Of a stretch of 64,000 nucleotides of DNA, positions 25,992 through 35,671 are shown piece after piece; position 1 is the stretch's first letter, and each line of letters begins with the position of its first letter. The notes beneath the pieces are model-generated. The model had not been told where the DNA came from and searched no databases. It saw only the letters and a list, made by a program, of their open reading frames with translations. Source of the stretch: Bermanella sp044597725 (lineage in GTDB: Bacteria; Pseudomonadota; Gammaproteobacteria; Pseudomonadales; Oceanobacteraceae); assembly GCF_044597725.1 (NCBI RefSeq), contig NZ_CP139003.1, forward strand, positions 1,302,001 through 1,366,000, given 5' to 3'. The translations under genes and the position numbers were made by a program.

Positions 25992-28178
25992 TTATGACTC
26001 TCCAATAGTGCGAGTCTGGCGGCGCTTGAAAGCGAGATAACCAGGAATAATAAGACCAAGTAAAATTAGAGCGGAAATAATTAACGGCCAAAGGTTTGCC
26101 TCGTTCCATTCAAGACGTTTTTGCGCACGTAACTCAGGGTCAAGATCCCAATACTTAAAGTTGGCTTTACTGATGCCATGGGGTTTGTAGTTGTCAAACC
26201 ATTCGTGTGTGAGGTTGAACTCTAGTGGATTCCACATACTGAACCAAGGCATATCACGACTCAAAATATCTTGCATTTTTTTGATGATTTCTGCTCGTTC
26301 AGGGCCATCAGGCATGACACGCATTTGATCAAATAAGCGATCATATTCGGGGTTTTTATAGTTTGCGCTATTCACGCCAGATTTAGAGTCAATTTGAGCA
26401 TTACCGCCATACAGTAAAAACAAGAAATTCTCAGGATCTGGGTAGTCAGCCATCCAACCAAATGAGAATAACTGAGCATTACCCGTTTCTAATTTTTCTT
26501 TGAAGCGGTTGAAGTCAGTTAGTCTAGCGTTGAATTGAATACCTAATTTTGCAAATTGCTTGCTCGTCCATGTGAGCGTGGCTTTGCTTACACCGGCTGT
26601 GGTGGAATCTAAATTCAATACCAATGGTTCACCAGTCTCAGCGTGTCGCCCACCCGGGTATCCTGCTTCAGCAAGCAGTTGTTTGGCGTATTCGATGTCT
26701 TTACGCACGGGTTTACCATCTTGCCAGTCGAAGACGGTTTCCATAATGCCAGATTCGCCTTGAGCGGCTCCAAATATACCCGGTGGTATTGGGCTCATGG
26801 CCACATTGGCCCGGCCATTGCGAAATACCTTGATATATTCTTCTAAGTTGTAGGCGATAGCGATAGCTTGGCGCAGTTTTCGTGCCTTCTCGCCATATCC
26901 ACCGACGACAGGGTCCAGCATGTTAACGCCACTATAATAAAGTCCAGGGCGTACGACTCTGTCTAGTTGAATGCCCCGTGCTTGCATTTCATCGGTTAGA
27001 ACGATGCCATCACCTTGCATATCAAGTGTCTGGTCATTGTCGCCACCAATTACATACGAGCAGTCTCGAACACTACCGGAACAGTCGTAATAACCTTGGA
27101 GGAATTTAGTCCAAGTTGGGATCTGTTCTTTTTCTAAGCGAAATATGTATTTGTCGATGAAAGGTAGTTTCTCTCCAGCAGCGCTTAACAAACCTTTTTC
27201 TTTATCTTCTGGCATGCCTGTTGAGGGGTAAAAATCATCACGATAATTTGGATTTCTGGTGAGAACAATTTGCATGTTTGCATCATGATCTTCCATCATA
27301 TAAGCGCCAGTACCTACAGGGTGATAGTTTAATGTGATATTGCGCTCGGGTAAGCCTGGAAGGTGATAAAAACGATCTACTTGCCATGGGACAGGGGCAA
27401 AAAAGTGAAATGCTAACCAGTACTGTAGTTGAGGATATTTACCCTTTATTTTAATGGTCAAGTGGTAATCATCAATTTTTTCTACACCTATCATGTCCCT
27501 CTGGCGTAAGTCTAACCAGGCATTCTTGGGCATATCGGATCTTTGCTCTGTAGCCCACTGGGTAAACTCAGACATGCCTAAAATATAATCGCTCAATAAT
27601 GTTCTTAAAGGCGCTAAACGTTCTGGATCTGCAAGGCGTTTGATTTGATAGATATAATCATCTGCGATTAACTCTTGCGTGCCTGTTTGGGTAAAGTCGC
27701 TAAGGCGTTGATACTTGGCACCTTCCTCTTTAGATGTAAAATAATAGATAAATTCGCCATCTTCGTTGCGCGCAAAAGCCGGGTGAGGCTGGTACAAAAT
27801 TCCTTCTTTTAGTTCAAGACGGTACACGCTATAGGCCGGGTCTAGCACATCATCAGGAAGTTGATTGCCGTTTTCATCCCAATAGGTAACTTCTGGCATT
27901 TTGGTAAGAGTTGCGGGCTCTAACTGGTAAGGACGTTTTAAATAATGGTATTGAAGCGGTGGTTCATATACCTGATCAATAAACATACTTTCATTCGAGC
28001 TAAAGGAACGTGCAGGGTCAAAATGCTTGGGTCGCTCCCTATAGTTGGAATATAAAACTTTCAGGTCTTCAGTTTCTGCAGCGTGGGGGTCGTTCCACAT
28101 GCTGGTATCGCATCCACTTAAAGTGAGCGACAAGATCATTGCAGCGCACAGCGGATAAATATTTCGAAAGAGGATCAT
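25992..28178 (-). CDS. yejA: Extracellular solute-binding lipoprotein, family 5 (YejA-like)
   Basis: A 728-residue substrate-binding protein of the family 5 (peptide/nickel) type, larger than E. coli YejA (about 600). The lipobox LSGC (Cys at residue 23 from ATG 28178) makes it membrane-anchored in the periplasm. Family segments include YHPVGTGAYMMEDHDANMQI, RKLRQAIAIAYN, QLLAEAGYPGG and FSFGWMADYPDPENFL. A C-terminal hydrophobic segment followed by basic residues (LIISALILLGLIIPGYLAFKRRQ, last about 35 residues) is unusual for a binding protein and may give a second anchor. The longer frame start at 28250 is rejected because it spoils the signal peptide. It is first in its operon. Confidence 0.92.
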   Translation of the reverse strand: MILFRNIYPLCAAMILSLTLSGCDTSMWNDPHAAETEDLKVLYSNYRERPKHFDPARSFSSNESMFIDQVYEPPLQYHYLKRPYQLEPATLTKMPEVTYWDENGNQLPDDVLDPAYSVYRLELKEGILYQPHPAFARNEDGEFIYYFTSKEEGAKYQRLSDFTQTGTQELIADDYIYQIKRLADPERLAPLRTLLSDYILGMSEFTQWATEQRSDMPKNAWLDLRQRDMIGVEKIDDYHLTIKIKGKYPQLQYWLAFHFFAPVPWQVDRFYHLPGLPERNITLNYHPVGTGAYMMEDHDANMQIVLTRNPNYRDDFYPSTGMPEDKEKGLLSAAGEKLPFIDKYIFRLEKEQIPTWTKFLQGYYDCSGSVRDCSYVIGGDNDQTLDMQGDGIVLTDEMQARGIQLDRVVRPGLYYSGVNMLDPVVGGYGEKARKLRQAIAIAYNLEEYIKVFRNGRANVAMSPIPPGIFGAAQGESGIMETVFDWQDGKPVRKDIEYAKQLLAEAGYPGGRHAETGEPLVLNLDSTTAGVSKATLTWTSKQFAKLGIQFNARLTDFNRFKEKLETGNAQLFSFGWMADYPDPENFLFLLYGGNAQIDSKSGVNSANYKNPEYDRLFDQMRVMPDGPERAEIIKKMQDILSRDMPWFSMWNPLEFNLTHEWFDNYKPHGISKANFKYWDLDPELRAQKRLEWNEANLWPLIISALILLGLIIPGYLAFKRRQTRTIGES

Positions 28179-28669
28179 CTTATTCTCAAATTTATTCGTT
28201 ATTAGTATACGAAAGTCAAACTGCATAATTGTTGTGATGCAGAAGGACATTCATTCGAAGGTTTGGAATTGGCGAAATACTTTAAAGCTTTGTGGTCAAT
28301 GATTCAACGCGAAAATGCGCAAAACATGAAGGTTTTATGACCAGTTAGTCAAACCACAAAATTAAATTCTTTGCAAGAAAAAAATTGTAAGTAAATCAAG
28401 TACATAGGCGCACTACGACTGGGCGAAATGCGACGCTTTTTGGGGCGTACTAGTCTAAATATGCCTCGATTGTGTGCAAAAGAGACAAGTTTTTAAAAAG
28501 TTCAAAAAAATAATACAAATTTATGACGAAATTGTAGTATTTTGTGACGAGCTTCACAGTAAGCAATCCATAACACCGATAATTTCCGTCGGGTACTCGG
28601 ACAACAATAAGAAAATTGTCCTGAAGATTAATGGTTTGATGAAATATTGAACCGTATTAGGAGACAACA
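28179..28669. promoter_or_regulatory. Divergent regulatory region between yejA and the second TonB-dependent receptor
   Basis: A 491-bp gap without a supported gene. It is AT-rich toward the receptor side and holds the CRP-consensus site at 28543-28558. AGGAG lies before the receptor ATG. An inverted repeat TTTGTGGT (about 28289-28296) and ACCACAAA (about 28352-28359) flanks a 55-bp interval and might be a second operator. Shared control of the importer and the receptor is plausible. Confidence 0.5.
28543..28558. promoter_or_regulatory. CRP (cAMP receptor protein) consensus site
   Basis: TGTGACGAGCTTCACA fits TGTGA-N6-TCACA with no mismatch. It is 112 bp upstream of the receptor ATG, a normal place for class I or II CRP activation of that gene, and 365 bp from the divergent yejA start. 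Confidence 0.65.
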
Positions 28670-31387
28670 ATGAAAATAAACCTTTTAAGAAAGGCGATAA
28701 TCGGAACGATTGGGGCAGCAACTATGCTGAACGTTCCTTTTGTTGCTGCTGAAGAGGAACAGGTCGTTGAAGAAGTGATGGTGACGGGTTCACGCATCAT
28801 GAAATCCGATTTTACAAGTTCAAGTCCAATTTCTGTTGTATCTAGCGAGCAACTTGAAGCATCGGGCTTGGTTTCAGTAGAAGACTTTCTACAAAATATG
28901 CCTTCTGTTAACGGTGGTGACTTGGGGTCATCTATTAACAATGGTAACCGTGGTATTGCTACTGCATCCCTTCGTGGTTTAGGTGCAGGTCGTACCTTGA
29001 TCCTTATTAATGGTCGTCGTCCTGCTACTAATGACCTTAACATGGTTCCACTATCATACATTGAGCGTGTTGATGTACTTCGTGATGGTGCTTCCACTAC
29101 TTACGGCTCAGATGCTATTGCTGGTGTAATTAACTTTATAACCAAAAAAGATTTTGAAGGTGCGCAGTTCGTCTATCAAAAAGATGTGACAGGCGAAGGT
29201 GATGGAGAGATTTCTAAGTTCTCTGCGACCATGGGCGGCAACTTTGAAGATGGTAATGCTGTACTTTCTTTGGAATACACTAACCGTGAAGCTATTTTCC
29301 AAGGCGATCGTGATTTTTCTAAGTGTCCAGCATCAGAGTCTGGCGGGCAAGTCTTCTGTTCCGGTTCGGGTACGTCTTATCCTGCACAGTTTTTCCCAGG
29401 TACGGGTGGTTCAGTAATAGAAAAAGATGGCATCTATCGTAATTTCAATGCGGCTACTGATGCATATAACTATTCGACCACCAGTTATATGGTAACTCCA
29501 CAAGAAGTGTTTAGCATTAATGCCAATGCCTTTAAAGACATCGTTAAAGATGGTTTTACTACAGTGCGTGCATTTGGTGAAGCTGGATATTCAAATCGTA
29601 TGTCTGACCAGTTAATGGCACCGGTCGGTACCTTCTGGGGGCCGGTAGTAGGTGCAGCTCACCCAAATAATCCGGCTGGTGAAGATGTTGTTGTAATTCG
29701 CCGTCTTGAAGAAACAGGTGGTCGTAACTTCACTCAGGATGCTAATGCGTGGCGTATGGTGCTTGGCTTTGAAGGTGAGTTGGCTAACGGTTGGTTCTGG
29801 GACACTTCTATCCAGTATGGTCGTTTTACCGATTCGCGTATTGTTGAAGGTCAGGTTAACCGTCCTCGCATGGATACCATGTTAGACCCTGCTGCCTGTG
29901 GAGCTGATGCTGAATGTTTGGCAGCTACTGGTGATGTAGGTTACTGGAATCCGTTCGACCGCGATACACTAACTCAAGATATGCAAGACTACGTGCTAGT
30001 TACACACTCGCCTGTAATTGAGCAAAACACTAAACAAATTCAATTCAACCTTTCAGGTGACTTTGGTGCGTTTGAATTACCAGGTGGCGTGCCTCGTTGG
30101 GCTGCTGGGTATGAAAACCGCTATGAAGATTACATAGAAACACCAGACGGTGCTGCGGCTCTTGGTCAGATTTATTCTGTTCCTGCCGGTGCAGTGAATG
30201 GTGACTTTACTGTGAACGAGTTTTACGGTGAGTTAAATCTTCCTATTCTTGCCGGTTTACCTGGTGTGGAGCGTTTAGATTTAGAGTTGGGTGTTCGTTC
30301 GTCAGACTATGACTATATTGATGATGCCACGACAAATAGCAAAATCGCGCTAGTGTATGCTCCTAACACTGAAGCAACTATCCGTACCACATTTGCTACG
30401 GGTTTCCGTGCTCCAAGTATTAATGAACTGTTTGATCCACAAGCCTTGAGTGCTCAGCAGTATAGCGATCCTTGTGTAAACGCTGATAATCCAACGGTTA
30501 TTGCTAACTGCCAGGCTGATGGTCTAGATGAAGACTTCACTCTAACGTCTAATCAAGCTCAATCTGTTGTAGGTGGTAATCCTGACCTAGAGCCTGAAGA
30601 GTCTGATAGTTTGACTGTTGGTTTTGTATATATGCCTGAGTTCCTACCTGGTTTCTCTGCTTCACTTGATTATTTCAACATTAAAATTGAGAAAGGCATT
30701 GGTACCGTTGGTACAGACAACGTGATTACTGGTTGTTATGAAAGTGTTAACTTTTCAAGTCCATTATGTGCTTTCTTAACGGGTCCTGCGTCGGTTGACG
30801 AGTCTCCAAGTACTACTGCTCCTGAGCGTCGTAACGCTGTTCAAGCAGTAACAGGGGTTCAACTCGCAAATGACAACCTATCTGATTTTGAAACGTCTGG
30901 TTTTGACTTTAACCTTGAGTATCAAACCTTTGTTGGTATGGGTGACCTAACGGTAGCTTTGGCCGGTACTTACGTAACTCAATATGACTACACTCCTGCA
31001 GATGGGTTACCAACAGTAGAAGCCGCTGGTAAAGTAGCAGAAGATCAATGGATCGGTAATCCAGCAGCATTTGCTGAGCTACGCACTAATCTTGATGTTA
31101 TCTACACTTATGATAATTACAGCGTCAACTGGAATACTACTTACCAGTCTGAAACTGAAGATATTAACGCCAGTCCGTCGAACCTAGACAATATTGCTGA
31201 TGCTATGATGTATCACAATGTTCAACTTGGTTATACGTTTAACGAGTACAAATTTGCGTTTGGTATTCGTAATTTGTTAGATGAAGAGCCTCCTTACCTA
31301 ACGAACAACGATGATATGAATACGATACCAGTATCTTATGATACGGCGGGTCGCTATTTCTACGGTCGTATCACGGCTAAATTTTAA
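28670..31387 (+). CDS. TonB-dependent receptor (oar/peptide-type candidate)
   Basis: A 905-residue outer-membrane receptor. Signal peptide about residues 1-27 (ending VAAEEE); TonB box VEEVMVTGSRI; plug at about residues 45-165 with ASLRGLGAGRTLILINGRR and VDVLRDGASTTYGSDAIAGVI; then the barrel, with the mid-barrel TFATGFRAPSINELF and NPDLEPEESDSL motifs, ending YFYGRITAKF. Length and motifs suit iron-complex-like or peptide-type receptors. Divergence from a YejABEF importer and a following lipoprotein suggest peptide uptake across the outer membrane. The ligand is inferred, not shown. Confidence 0.93.
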   Translation: MKINLLRKAIIGTIGAATMLNVPFVAAEEEQVVEEVMVTGSRIMKSDFTSSSPISVVSSEQLEASGLVSVEDFLQNMPSVNGGDLGSSINNGNRGIATASLRGLGAGRTLILINGRRPATNDLNMVPLSYIERVDVLRDGASTTYGSDAIAGVINFITKKDFEGAQFVYQKDVTGEGDGEISKFSATMGGNFEDGNAVLSLEYTNREAIFQGDRDFSKCPASESGGQVFCSGSGTSYPAQFFPGTGGSVIEKDGIYRNFNAATDAYNYSTTSYMVTPQEVFSINANAFKDIVKDGFTTVRAFGEAGYSNRMSDQLMAPVGTFWGPVVGAAHPNNPAGEDVVVIRRLEETGGRNFTQDANAWRMVLGFEGELANGWFWDTSIQYGRFTDSRIVEGQVNRPRMDTMLDPAACGADAECLAATGDVGYWNPFDRDTLTQDMQDYVLVTHSPVIEQNTKQIQFNLSGDFGAFELPGGVPRWAAGYENRYEDYIETPDGAAALGQIYSVPAGAVNGDFTVNEFYGELNLPILAGLPGVERLDLELGVRSSDYDYIDDATTNSKIALVYAPNTEATIRTTFATGFRAPSINELFDPQALSAQQYSDPCVNADNPTVIANCQADGLDEDFTLTSNQAQSVVGGNPDLEPEESDSLTVGFVYMPEFLPGFSASLDYFNIKIEKGIGTVGTDNVITGCYESVNFSSPLCAFLTGPASVDESPSTTAPERRNAVQAVTGVQLANDNLSDFETSGFDFNLEYQTFVGMGDLTVALAGTYVTQYDYTPADGLPTVEAAGKVAEDQWIGNPAAFAELRTNLDVIYTYDNYSVNWNTTYQSETEDINASPSNLDNIADAMMYHNVQLGYTFNEYKFAFGIRNLLDEEPPYLTNNDDMNTIPVSYDTAGRYFYGRITAKF

Positions 31388-31405
31388 TCCTGGAGGACAA
31401 TGAAT

Positions 31406-32998
31406 ATGTTTACAAAAAGAAAGCTAAATGTGGCAACGAAAGCCATAGCGACCTCCATAGCGGCTGCTGGGTTAGTAGCGTGTGGTGGAGCAGATAACCC
31501 CACATTGGATACCACTAAACCTGTTATTAATTATGGTGAAGTTCGCATGCTGAATGCGGTTGCAGATTCTCCTAATTTAACAGTAACAATTGGTGGCGAT
31601 ACGGTTTTCCTTGGAACTCAGTTTGGACAAGCCAAGCCCTTTTTTGGCACGCCAGTTGGTGAAGATCTAGAAATCGTGATTGAGGCATCTGTGCCGGATC
31701 ATTACCGTCTTGATCCTTCAACAGGCCAGCCTGGTCTTTTCAAACTAAATCCAGATACTCAAAAGCAAGAGCTAGACCCAGATGGTGAAAAGCTTCTTGA
31801 AAGCTCAGCGGTTCTGTATAAAGACACAATCACTATTACAGAAGGCTCTCGTCAAGATATCGTAGTCTCTGGTGCGGTTAACGTTGCGAACATTAACGAT
31901 ACGACAGTAGAAGAAGGTGATACGATCTATGACTTGTCTACCAATGCTTTAACTGTTTCTGTTGCAGATACAGCTGCTGCTGGTATTACCGTTGGTCATT
32001 TTGCTAATGCAAGTTCAGCAGTAGCGGTTGACGTTTTTGCTAGTGCAAGCGAAGACTGTTCGGCTATCACTGAAGCACCTATCGTTAACGCATTGGCCTA
32101 TGATGCGACTACTGTTGTTGCAGTCGATGATTTGCCGGAAGAATACAGTGCGGTTTGTGTAAGAAATGATGCTGATAACTCGTTGCTTTACAACACTCCT
32201 GTTTCTGCGCTAGCGGATGGCATGTGGATAAGTGCAATTGACAATACGTCAGGCGTTACTGGGGCTTCTGCTCTTGCTCTAACTATTCAGAATGGTGCCA
32301 GCGCATCAGTTGTTTATGATGAAGACGACGGTGCAGACATTCGTGCTGTCAACGCATCACAAAGCAATGACCCTGTTGATGTTCAGTTGAGCGGAACCTC
32401 AATTGGTGATGGTGCTCTAGAGTTTGCTACTTTTACTGCGGGTGCTGCTAATGGTCCTGTAAACTTTGCATCAAACACTGGAGCCGATGATGTTGCATAT
32501 CAGCTAGACATTGAAGATGCAGCTACTGATAGCATTTTAGAAAAACCTGTAACGGATATCGCTCTAGCTGACGGTCAAACAATGACAGCCATTGCTTATG
32601 ACTTTGAAGTTGATGAAGTTACAAAATCAGGTGCATTGTTAGTAAGTCATGATAATCGTGCGGTAGCGACAGAAGGGCGTTTACGTGTGATTCATGCTGC
32701 TAAAGCTGGCGCTGTTGATGTTTACTTGAACATCCAGGATGGTGGTACGTCAGTTGACCTAACAGAAGCTGGTGTAGAGCCTTCTATCGCTGGTTTTGAT
32801 ACGACAGATGATACTGGTTATCTATCTCTAGAAGCGGGTACTTACGACCTAGTCGTATTTGAAGCGGGTGATGAAGATCGCACTACGCCTCTATTGTCTG
32901 CAACAATCACTTCTGCAAAAGGCGGTATCTATACGTTAGTAGTAACTGATGATACAGCGACTACTGTGCAAGCTATCAGCCTAGACGACGCAATCTAA
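31406..32998 (+). CDS. DUF4397 repeat lipoprotein
   Basis: A 530-residue lipoprotein with signal peptide and lipobox LVAC (about residue 26). The mature part contains four DUF4397-like units, each beginning with a strand of the form xVRxxNAxxxxxxVxV: VRMLNAVADSPNLTVTIG, ITVGHFANASSAVAVDVFAS, IRAVNASQSNDPVDVQLSG and LRVIHAAKAGAVDVYLN. DUF4397 domains are Ig-like and common on surface proteins, with unknown ligands. An ATG two codons upstream (31400) is possible, but GGAGG at 31392-31396 is better spaced for 31406. It lies in one transcript with the receptor just upstream and ends at a strong terminator, so it may be the receptor's surface partner. Confidence 0.87.
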   Translation: MFTKRKLNVATKAIATSIAAAGLVACGGADNPTLDTTKPVINYGEVRMLNAVADSPNLTVTIGGDTVFLGTQFGQAKPFFGTPVGEDLEIVIEASVPDHYRLDPSTGQPGLFKLNPDTQKQELDPDGEKLLESSAVLYKDTITITEGSRQDIVVSGAVNVANINDTTVEEGDTIYDLSTNALTVSVADTAAAGITVGHFANASSAVAVDVFASASEDCSAITEAPIVNALAYDATTVVAVDDLPEEYSAVCVRNDADNSLLYNTPVSALADGMWISAIDNTSGVTGASALALTIQNGASASVVYDEDDGADIRAVNASQSNDPVDVQLSGTSIGDGALEFATFTAGAANGPVNFASNTGADDVAYQLDIEDAATDSILEKPVTDIALADGQTMTAIAYDFEVDEVTKSGALLVSHDNRAVATEGRLRVIHAAKAGAVDVYLNIQDGGTSVDLTEAGVEPSIAGFDTTDDTGYLSLEAGTYDLVVFEAGDEDRTTPLLSATITSAKGGIYTLVVTDDTATTVQAISLDDAI

Positions 32999-33022
32999 TT
33001 GATTTAAGTAGATTGTTACAAT

Positions 33023-33053
33023 AAAAAACGCGACCCTCGGGTCGCGTTTTTTT
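33023..33053. terminator. Bidirectional terminator between DUF4397 and DUF4442 genes
   Basis: CGCGACCC (33029-33036) pairs with GGGTCGCG (33039-33046), flanked by six A on the left and seven T on the right, so it can end transcripts from both converging genes. Confidence 0.93.
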
Positions 33054-33082
33054 ATGCATGAAAACTCATTAAACTCAGCGTA

Positions 33083-33574
33083 TTAACGACGCTTCGCCGT
33101 CCATGCCCATGTCATGCTGGCCTTAATAGGCTCAACACTGGCCTCATCTGTGATAATAACCGGTACAGTCACTTCGCCTTTGTCTTCGCTTTGAATACGT
33201 GCAATATCGTCTTCGGTTAAGCTTGCCACGGCTTTCATATCACCTGTGCTGCGTTTTACGTAATCAATGTCCATTTTTTTAATTAGCGGTAATTTGTCAT
33301 CGGGGACATTCATACCAAAAACAAAACCTGTGGCCGTTTCCGCCAGTAGTGCCATAGCTGCCGCGTGTACGCCACCTATATGGTTTTGCACCTTCTTGCG
33401 GTTTTTAATGCTCACAACGCATTCGGTATTGCTAAGAGATTCAAAGCGTAAACCGCTATGGCCAGCAAATTTAATTTTATTGCCAAAGGCTTTGCTCATG
33501 ATAAATTGATGTAAGGGCTTAGGCATGCGTTGAATGCTAGCGACAGCTCTGCTTAGTTGGTTGGGCTTGCTCAT
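33083..33574 (-). CDS. DUF4442 family hot-dog-fold thioesterase-like protein
   Basis: A 163-residue protein resembling the PaaI/DUF4442 hot-dog thioesterases: N-terminal helix, then LRFESLSNTECVVSIKNRKKVQNHIGGVHAAAMALLAE, in which NHIGGVHAAA corresponds to the central hot-dog helix with the usual Asn and Gly residues, and a last strand ASMTWAWTAKRR. The substrate is unknown, probably an acyl-CoA. No acidic catalytic residue can be singled out with certainty. Confidence 0.85.
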   Translation of the reverse strand: MSKPNQLSRAVASIQRMPKPLHQFIMSKAFGNKIKFAGHSGLRFESLSNTECVVSIKNRKKVQNHIGGVHAAAMALLAETATGFVFGMNVPDDKLPLIKKMDIDYVKRSTGDMKAVASLTEDDIARIQSEDKGEVTVPVIITDEASVEPIKASMTWAWTAKRR

Positions 33575-33621
33575 GTGGTATTCCTAGGTTGTGTGAATGC
33601 AGGGCAGTTTAATGGGCTTTT

Positions 33622-34050
33622 TTATGGTTGCAAGTGTATTCCCATGGCCGCGATGTTGTCCGACTTTTGCTGATGTCGCTGATAGAGTTGTTGTAATGCG
33701 TTGGGTAGCTGTTCAGGTGCTAGCTGAACATAGTCCACTTGCCGGTAGAAGTTGATTAGGTGTTTATACGGAAAACAATAAATTGGCCAACGTGTGTGCT
33801 CTGAAGCATGCATCATCAGTGTGTGGCCAATCCCTTGGTTGCGAAGTACGCTCGCTATGTAGAGACCTCTTAACCAATAGTAATTGTCGTAGGGAACTAA
33901 GCGAACAGCACCTACTAACTCATCTTCGTTGTAGGCGACATATACAATGTCGTTGCCGCTGGCACTGCCTTTATGTTTTTGTGAGCGATAAAACTTGTTA
34001 ACCGCCCGGAAGTTAGGCTCTTGCCATTGTTGATACTGTATTGGGTTCAT
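33622..34050 (-). CDS. GNAT family N-acetyltransferase
   Basis: A 142-residue GNAT acetyltransferase. Motif A, the acetyl-CoA pyrophosphate-binding loop, is visible as LYIASVLRNQGIGHTLM (Q/RxxGxG/A form) at about residues 68-84. The preceding strand, ELVGAVRLVPYDNYYWLRG, is motif D. The acceptor is unknown. It is followed on the same strand by unrelated single genes and is probably its own unit. Confidence 0.88.
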   Translation of the reverse strand: MNPIQYQQWQEPNFRAVNKFYRSQKHKGSASGNDIVYVAYNEDELVGAVRLVPYDNYYWLRGLYIASVLRNQGIGHTLMMHASEHTRWPIYCFPYKHLINFYRQVDYVQLAPEQLPNALQQLYQRHQQKSDNIAAMGIHLQP

Positions 34051-34116
34051 GTTTGCACGTGTATTGAGGCAAAAGCAGCTATTATAGGCTGTTGGCAGGC
34101 ATACAGAAACCGTGCG

Positions 34117-34734
34117 TTAGAACTCCATTTCTAAGTAACGTGGGTCGCTACGCTGTTCTTTTTCTTCCTGAACGCCTCGTAAGTCGTTTATAGATTGTTT
34201 AATTTTTTCGTTTTCTTCAAACAAACGTTGGTACTGATTACTGTAATCTTCTTGCCAAACTCGGCTGCCTTTGATCATACGCGATAGGCTCAACAGCCCA
34301 TTTCGAGTAATGGCCAGTTGCTTATCCAAGGCTTCGCTTTGTTCATTAAGAATGCTTAGTGCTTGGCTTAAGTCGCCCTTGGCATCGGTTAAATCTAAGG
34401 ATTTCACCTCCGATACCAAGTACTCATGATCTTCGGTAAGGGTTTCTAAGTTTTGCTTGATGGTATCTTGTTGGGTTTTAAAGGCACTAATCTCAGTTTG
34501 GTATTCAGTGATTTGCTCTTCCACACCTGATAGGCGGCTATTGGTGATGAATAAACCAGTTAGTAGTGAACTAATTACCCCAAGGCTCACAGATATTTTT
34601 AATACCAGTAGAAAACTAGGCTGTTTGTAAAACGGCAGTACCTGTTCCTGTTCGGCATTTTCATCATCATCCGCTCTTGGGTCGCGGTTGATTAAACGTT
34701 CATTCTTTTTATCGGTGCTTTTTTTCTCGGCCAT
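34117..34734 (-). CDS. Membrane-anchored coiled-coil protein
   Basis: A 205-residue protein of unknown function. A charged N-terminal cytoplasmic part (Lys/Asp/Glu-rich, residues 1-38) leads into one membrane segment (about 41-63, LLVLKISVSLGVISSLLTGLF), then a long periplasmic coiled-coil (about 70-195) with clear heptads, for example IKQNLETLTEDHEYLVSEVK. The layout recalls small divisome- or envelope-linked coiled-coil proteins, but no family is recognised. Confidence 0.78.
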   Translation of the reverse strand: MAEKKSTDKKNERLINRDPRADDDENAEQEQVLPFYKQPSFLLVLKISVSLGVISSLLTGLFITNSRLSGVEEQITEYQTEISAFKTQQDTIKQNLETLTEDHEYLVSEVKSLDLTDAKGDLSQALSILNEQSEALDKQLAITRNGLLSLSRMIKGSRVWQEDYSNQYQRLFEENEKIKQSINDLRGVQEEKEQRSDPRYLEMEF

Positions 34735-34818
34735 GGCGATTTTCCGTGCTCTAAATATATTTCCTTGCAGGAAGTTTAGCTTATATTGAGAGTTTTGCTT
34801 GTTCCTGAAAATAGCCGT

Positions 34819-35649
34819 CTAATTGCTTAAAAGACCCGTGATGTCATCGTCCAAGTCTACGGCGTCTGCCATGTCCACTTCTGGGTTTATACCAACCCTA
34901 TCAAAGGCTTGAATCGTGCTCCAATCGAGCTTGGTATATGGGTGGTCGGTATTGGCGACACTTTGCAGCACCGCTACCGTAACAATATCGGCGTAGTCGA
35001 CCGTTTCTACGTCTCGCTCGAATTTAAGGTACTGACCTGGAACATTTAAAAGCGCTGATGGAAAGCGCCAAGCTTTGAGTATATGGGTACCAATAACTGG
35101 GTGTAACTTTTCGATGAGCTTATCTAGGGCAAAGGCATCGTTTAAAAGGGCGTTATTATCTTCAGCATAAGTGAGCACAGGTAATGCACCAATCTTATGG
35201 ATGAGCCCTGCCAGCATGGCTTGATCGGGGTGTAACTTTGTAAAATGGGACGCTAAAACATGGCAGATGCTCGCGATTTCGCTGCTTTTATGCCAAATAT
35301 TGCGCATGCGTTTATCGACCACATCGCTTGTTGCTTGAAACATTTGTTCCATGGCCAAGCCCATGGCCAAGTTCGAGGTAAAGTTGATACCTAGACGGCT
35401 GATGGCGGTACCGATATCAACGACCTCTGAGGGTGTTCTTACCAGCGGGCTATTGGCGACCTTAATAATCCGTGCGCTAAGTGCTGCATCTTGGCTAATG
35501 ATTTTGGCTAGTTCGGGAATTGTGGCGTTGATATCCTCGGCCACGTCCCGAACTCTAAGGCATACCTCGGGAAGGCTAGGTAGCACCAAGGAGTCATCCT
35601 TGATTTTTTGTATCAGTTCATTGGCAACACTTTCTAATAAACTGGCCAT
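34819..35649 (-). CDS. HDOD domain protein
   Basis: A 276-residue HDOD-domain protein, a non-hydrolytic relative of HD phosphohydrolases used in signalling. The domain start LPSLPEVCLRVRDVAEDINATIPELAKIISQD and VANSPLVRTPSEVVDIGTAISRLG (about residues 22-90) are typical, and AGLIHKIGALPVL marks the HD-like helix, without the full catalytic HD pair. No output domain is fused. It likely acts in a regulatory pathway linked to cyclic di-GMP or chemotaxis, but the partner is not encoded here. Confidence 0.9.
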   Translation of the reverse strand: MASLLESVANELIQKIKDDSLVLPSLPEVCLRVRDVAEDINATIPELAKIISQDAALSARIIKVANSPLVRTPSEVVDIGTAISRLGINFTSNLAMGLAMEQMFQATSDVVDKRMRNIWHKSSEIASICHVLASHFTKLHPDQAMLAGLIHKIGALPVLTYAEDNNALLNDAFALDKLIEKLHPVIGTHILKAWRFPSALLNVPGQYLKFERDVETVDYADIVTVAVLQSVANTDHPYTKLDWSTIQAFDRVGINPEVDMADAVDLDDDITGLLSN

Positions 35650-35671
35650 GGTGTCCTCTTATGCTCGATCC

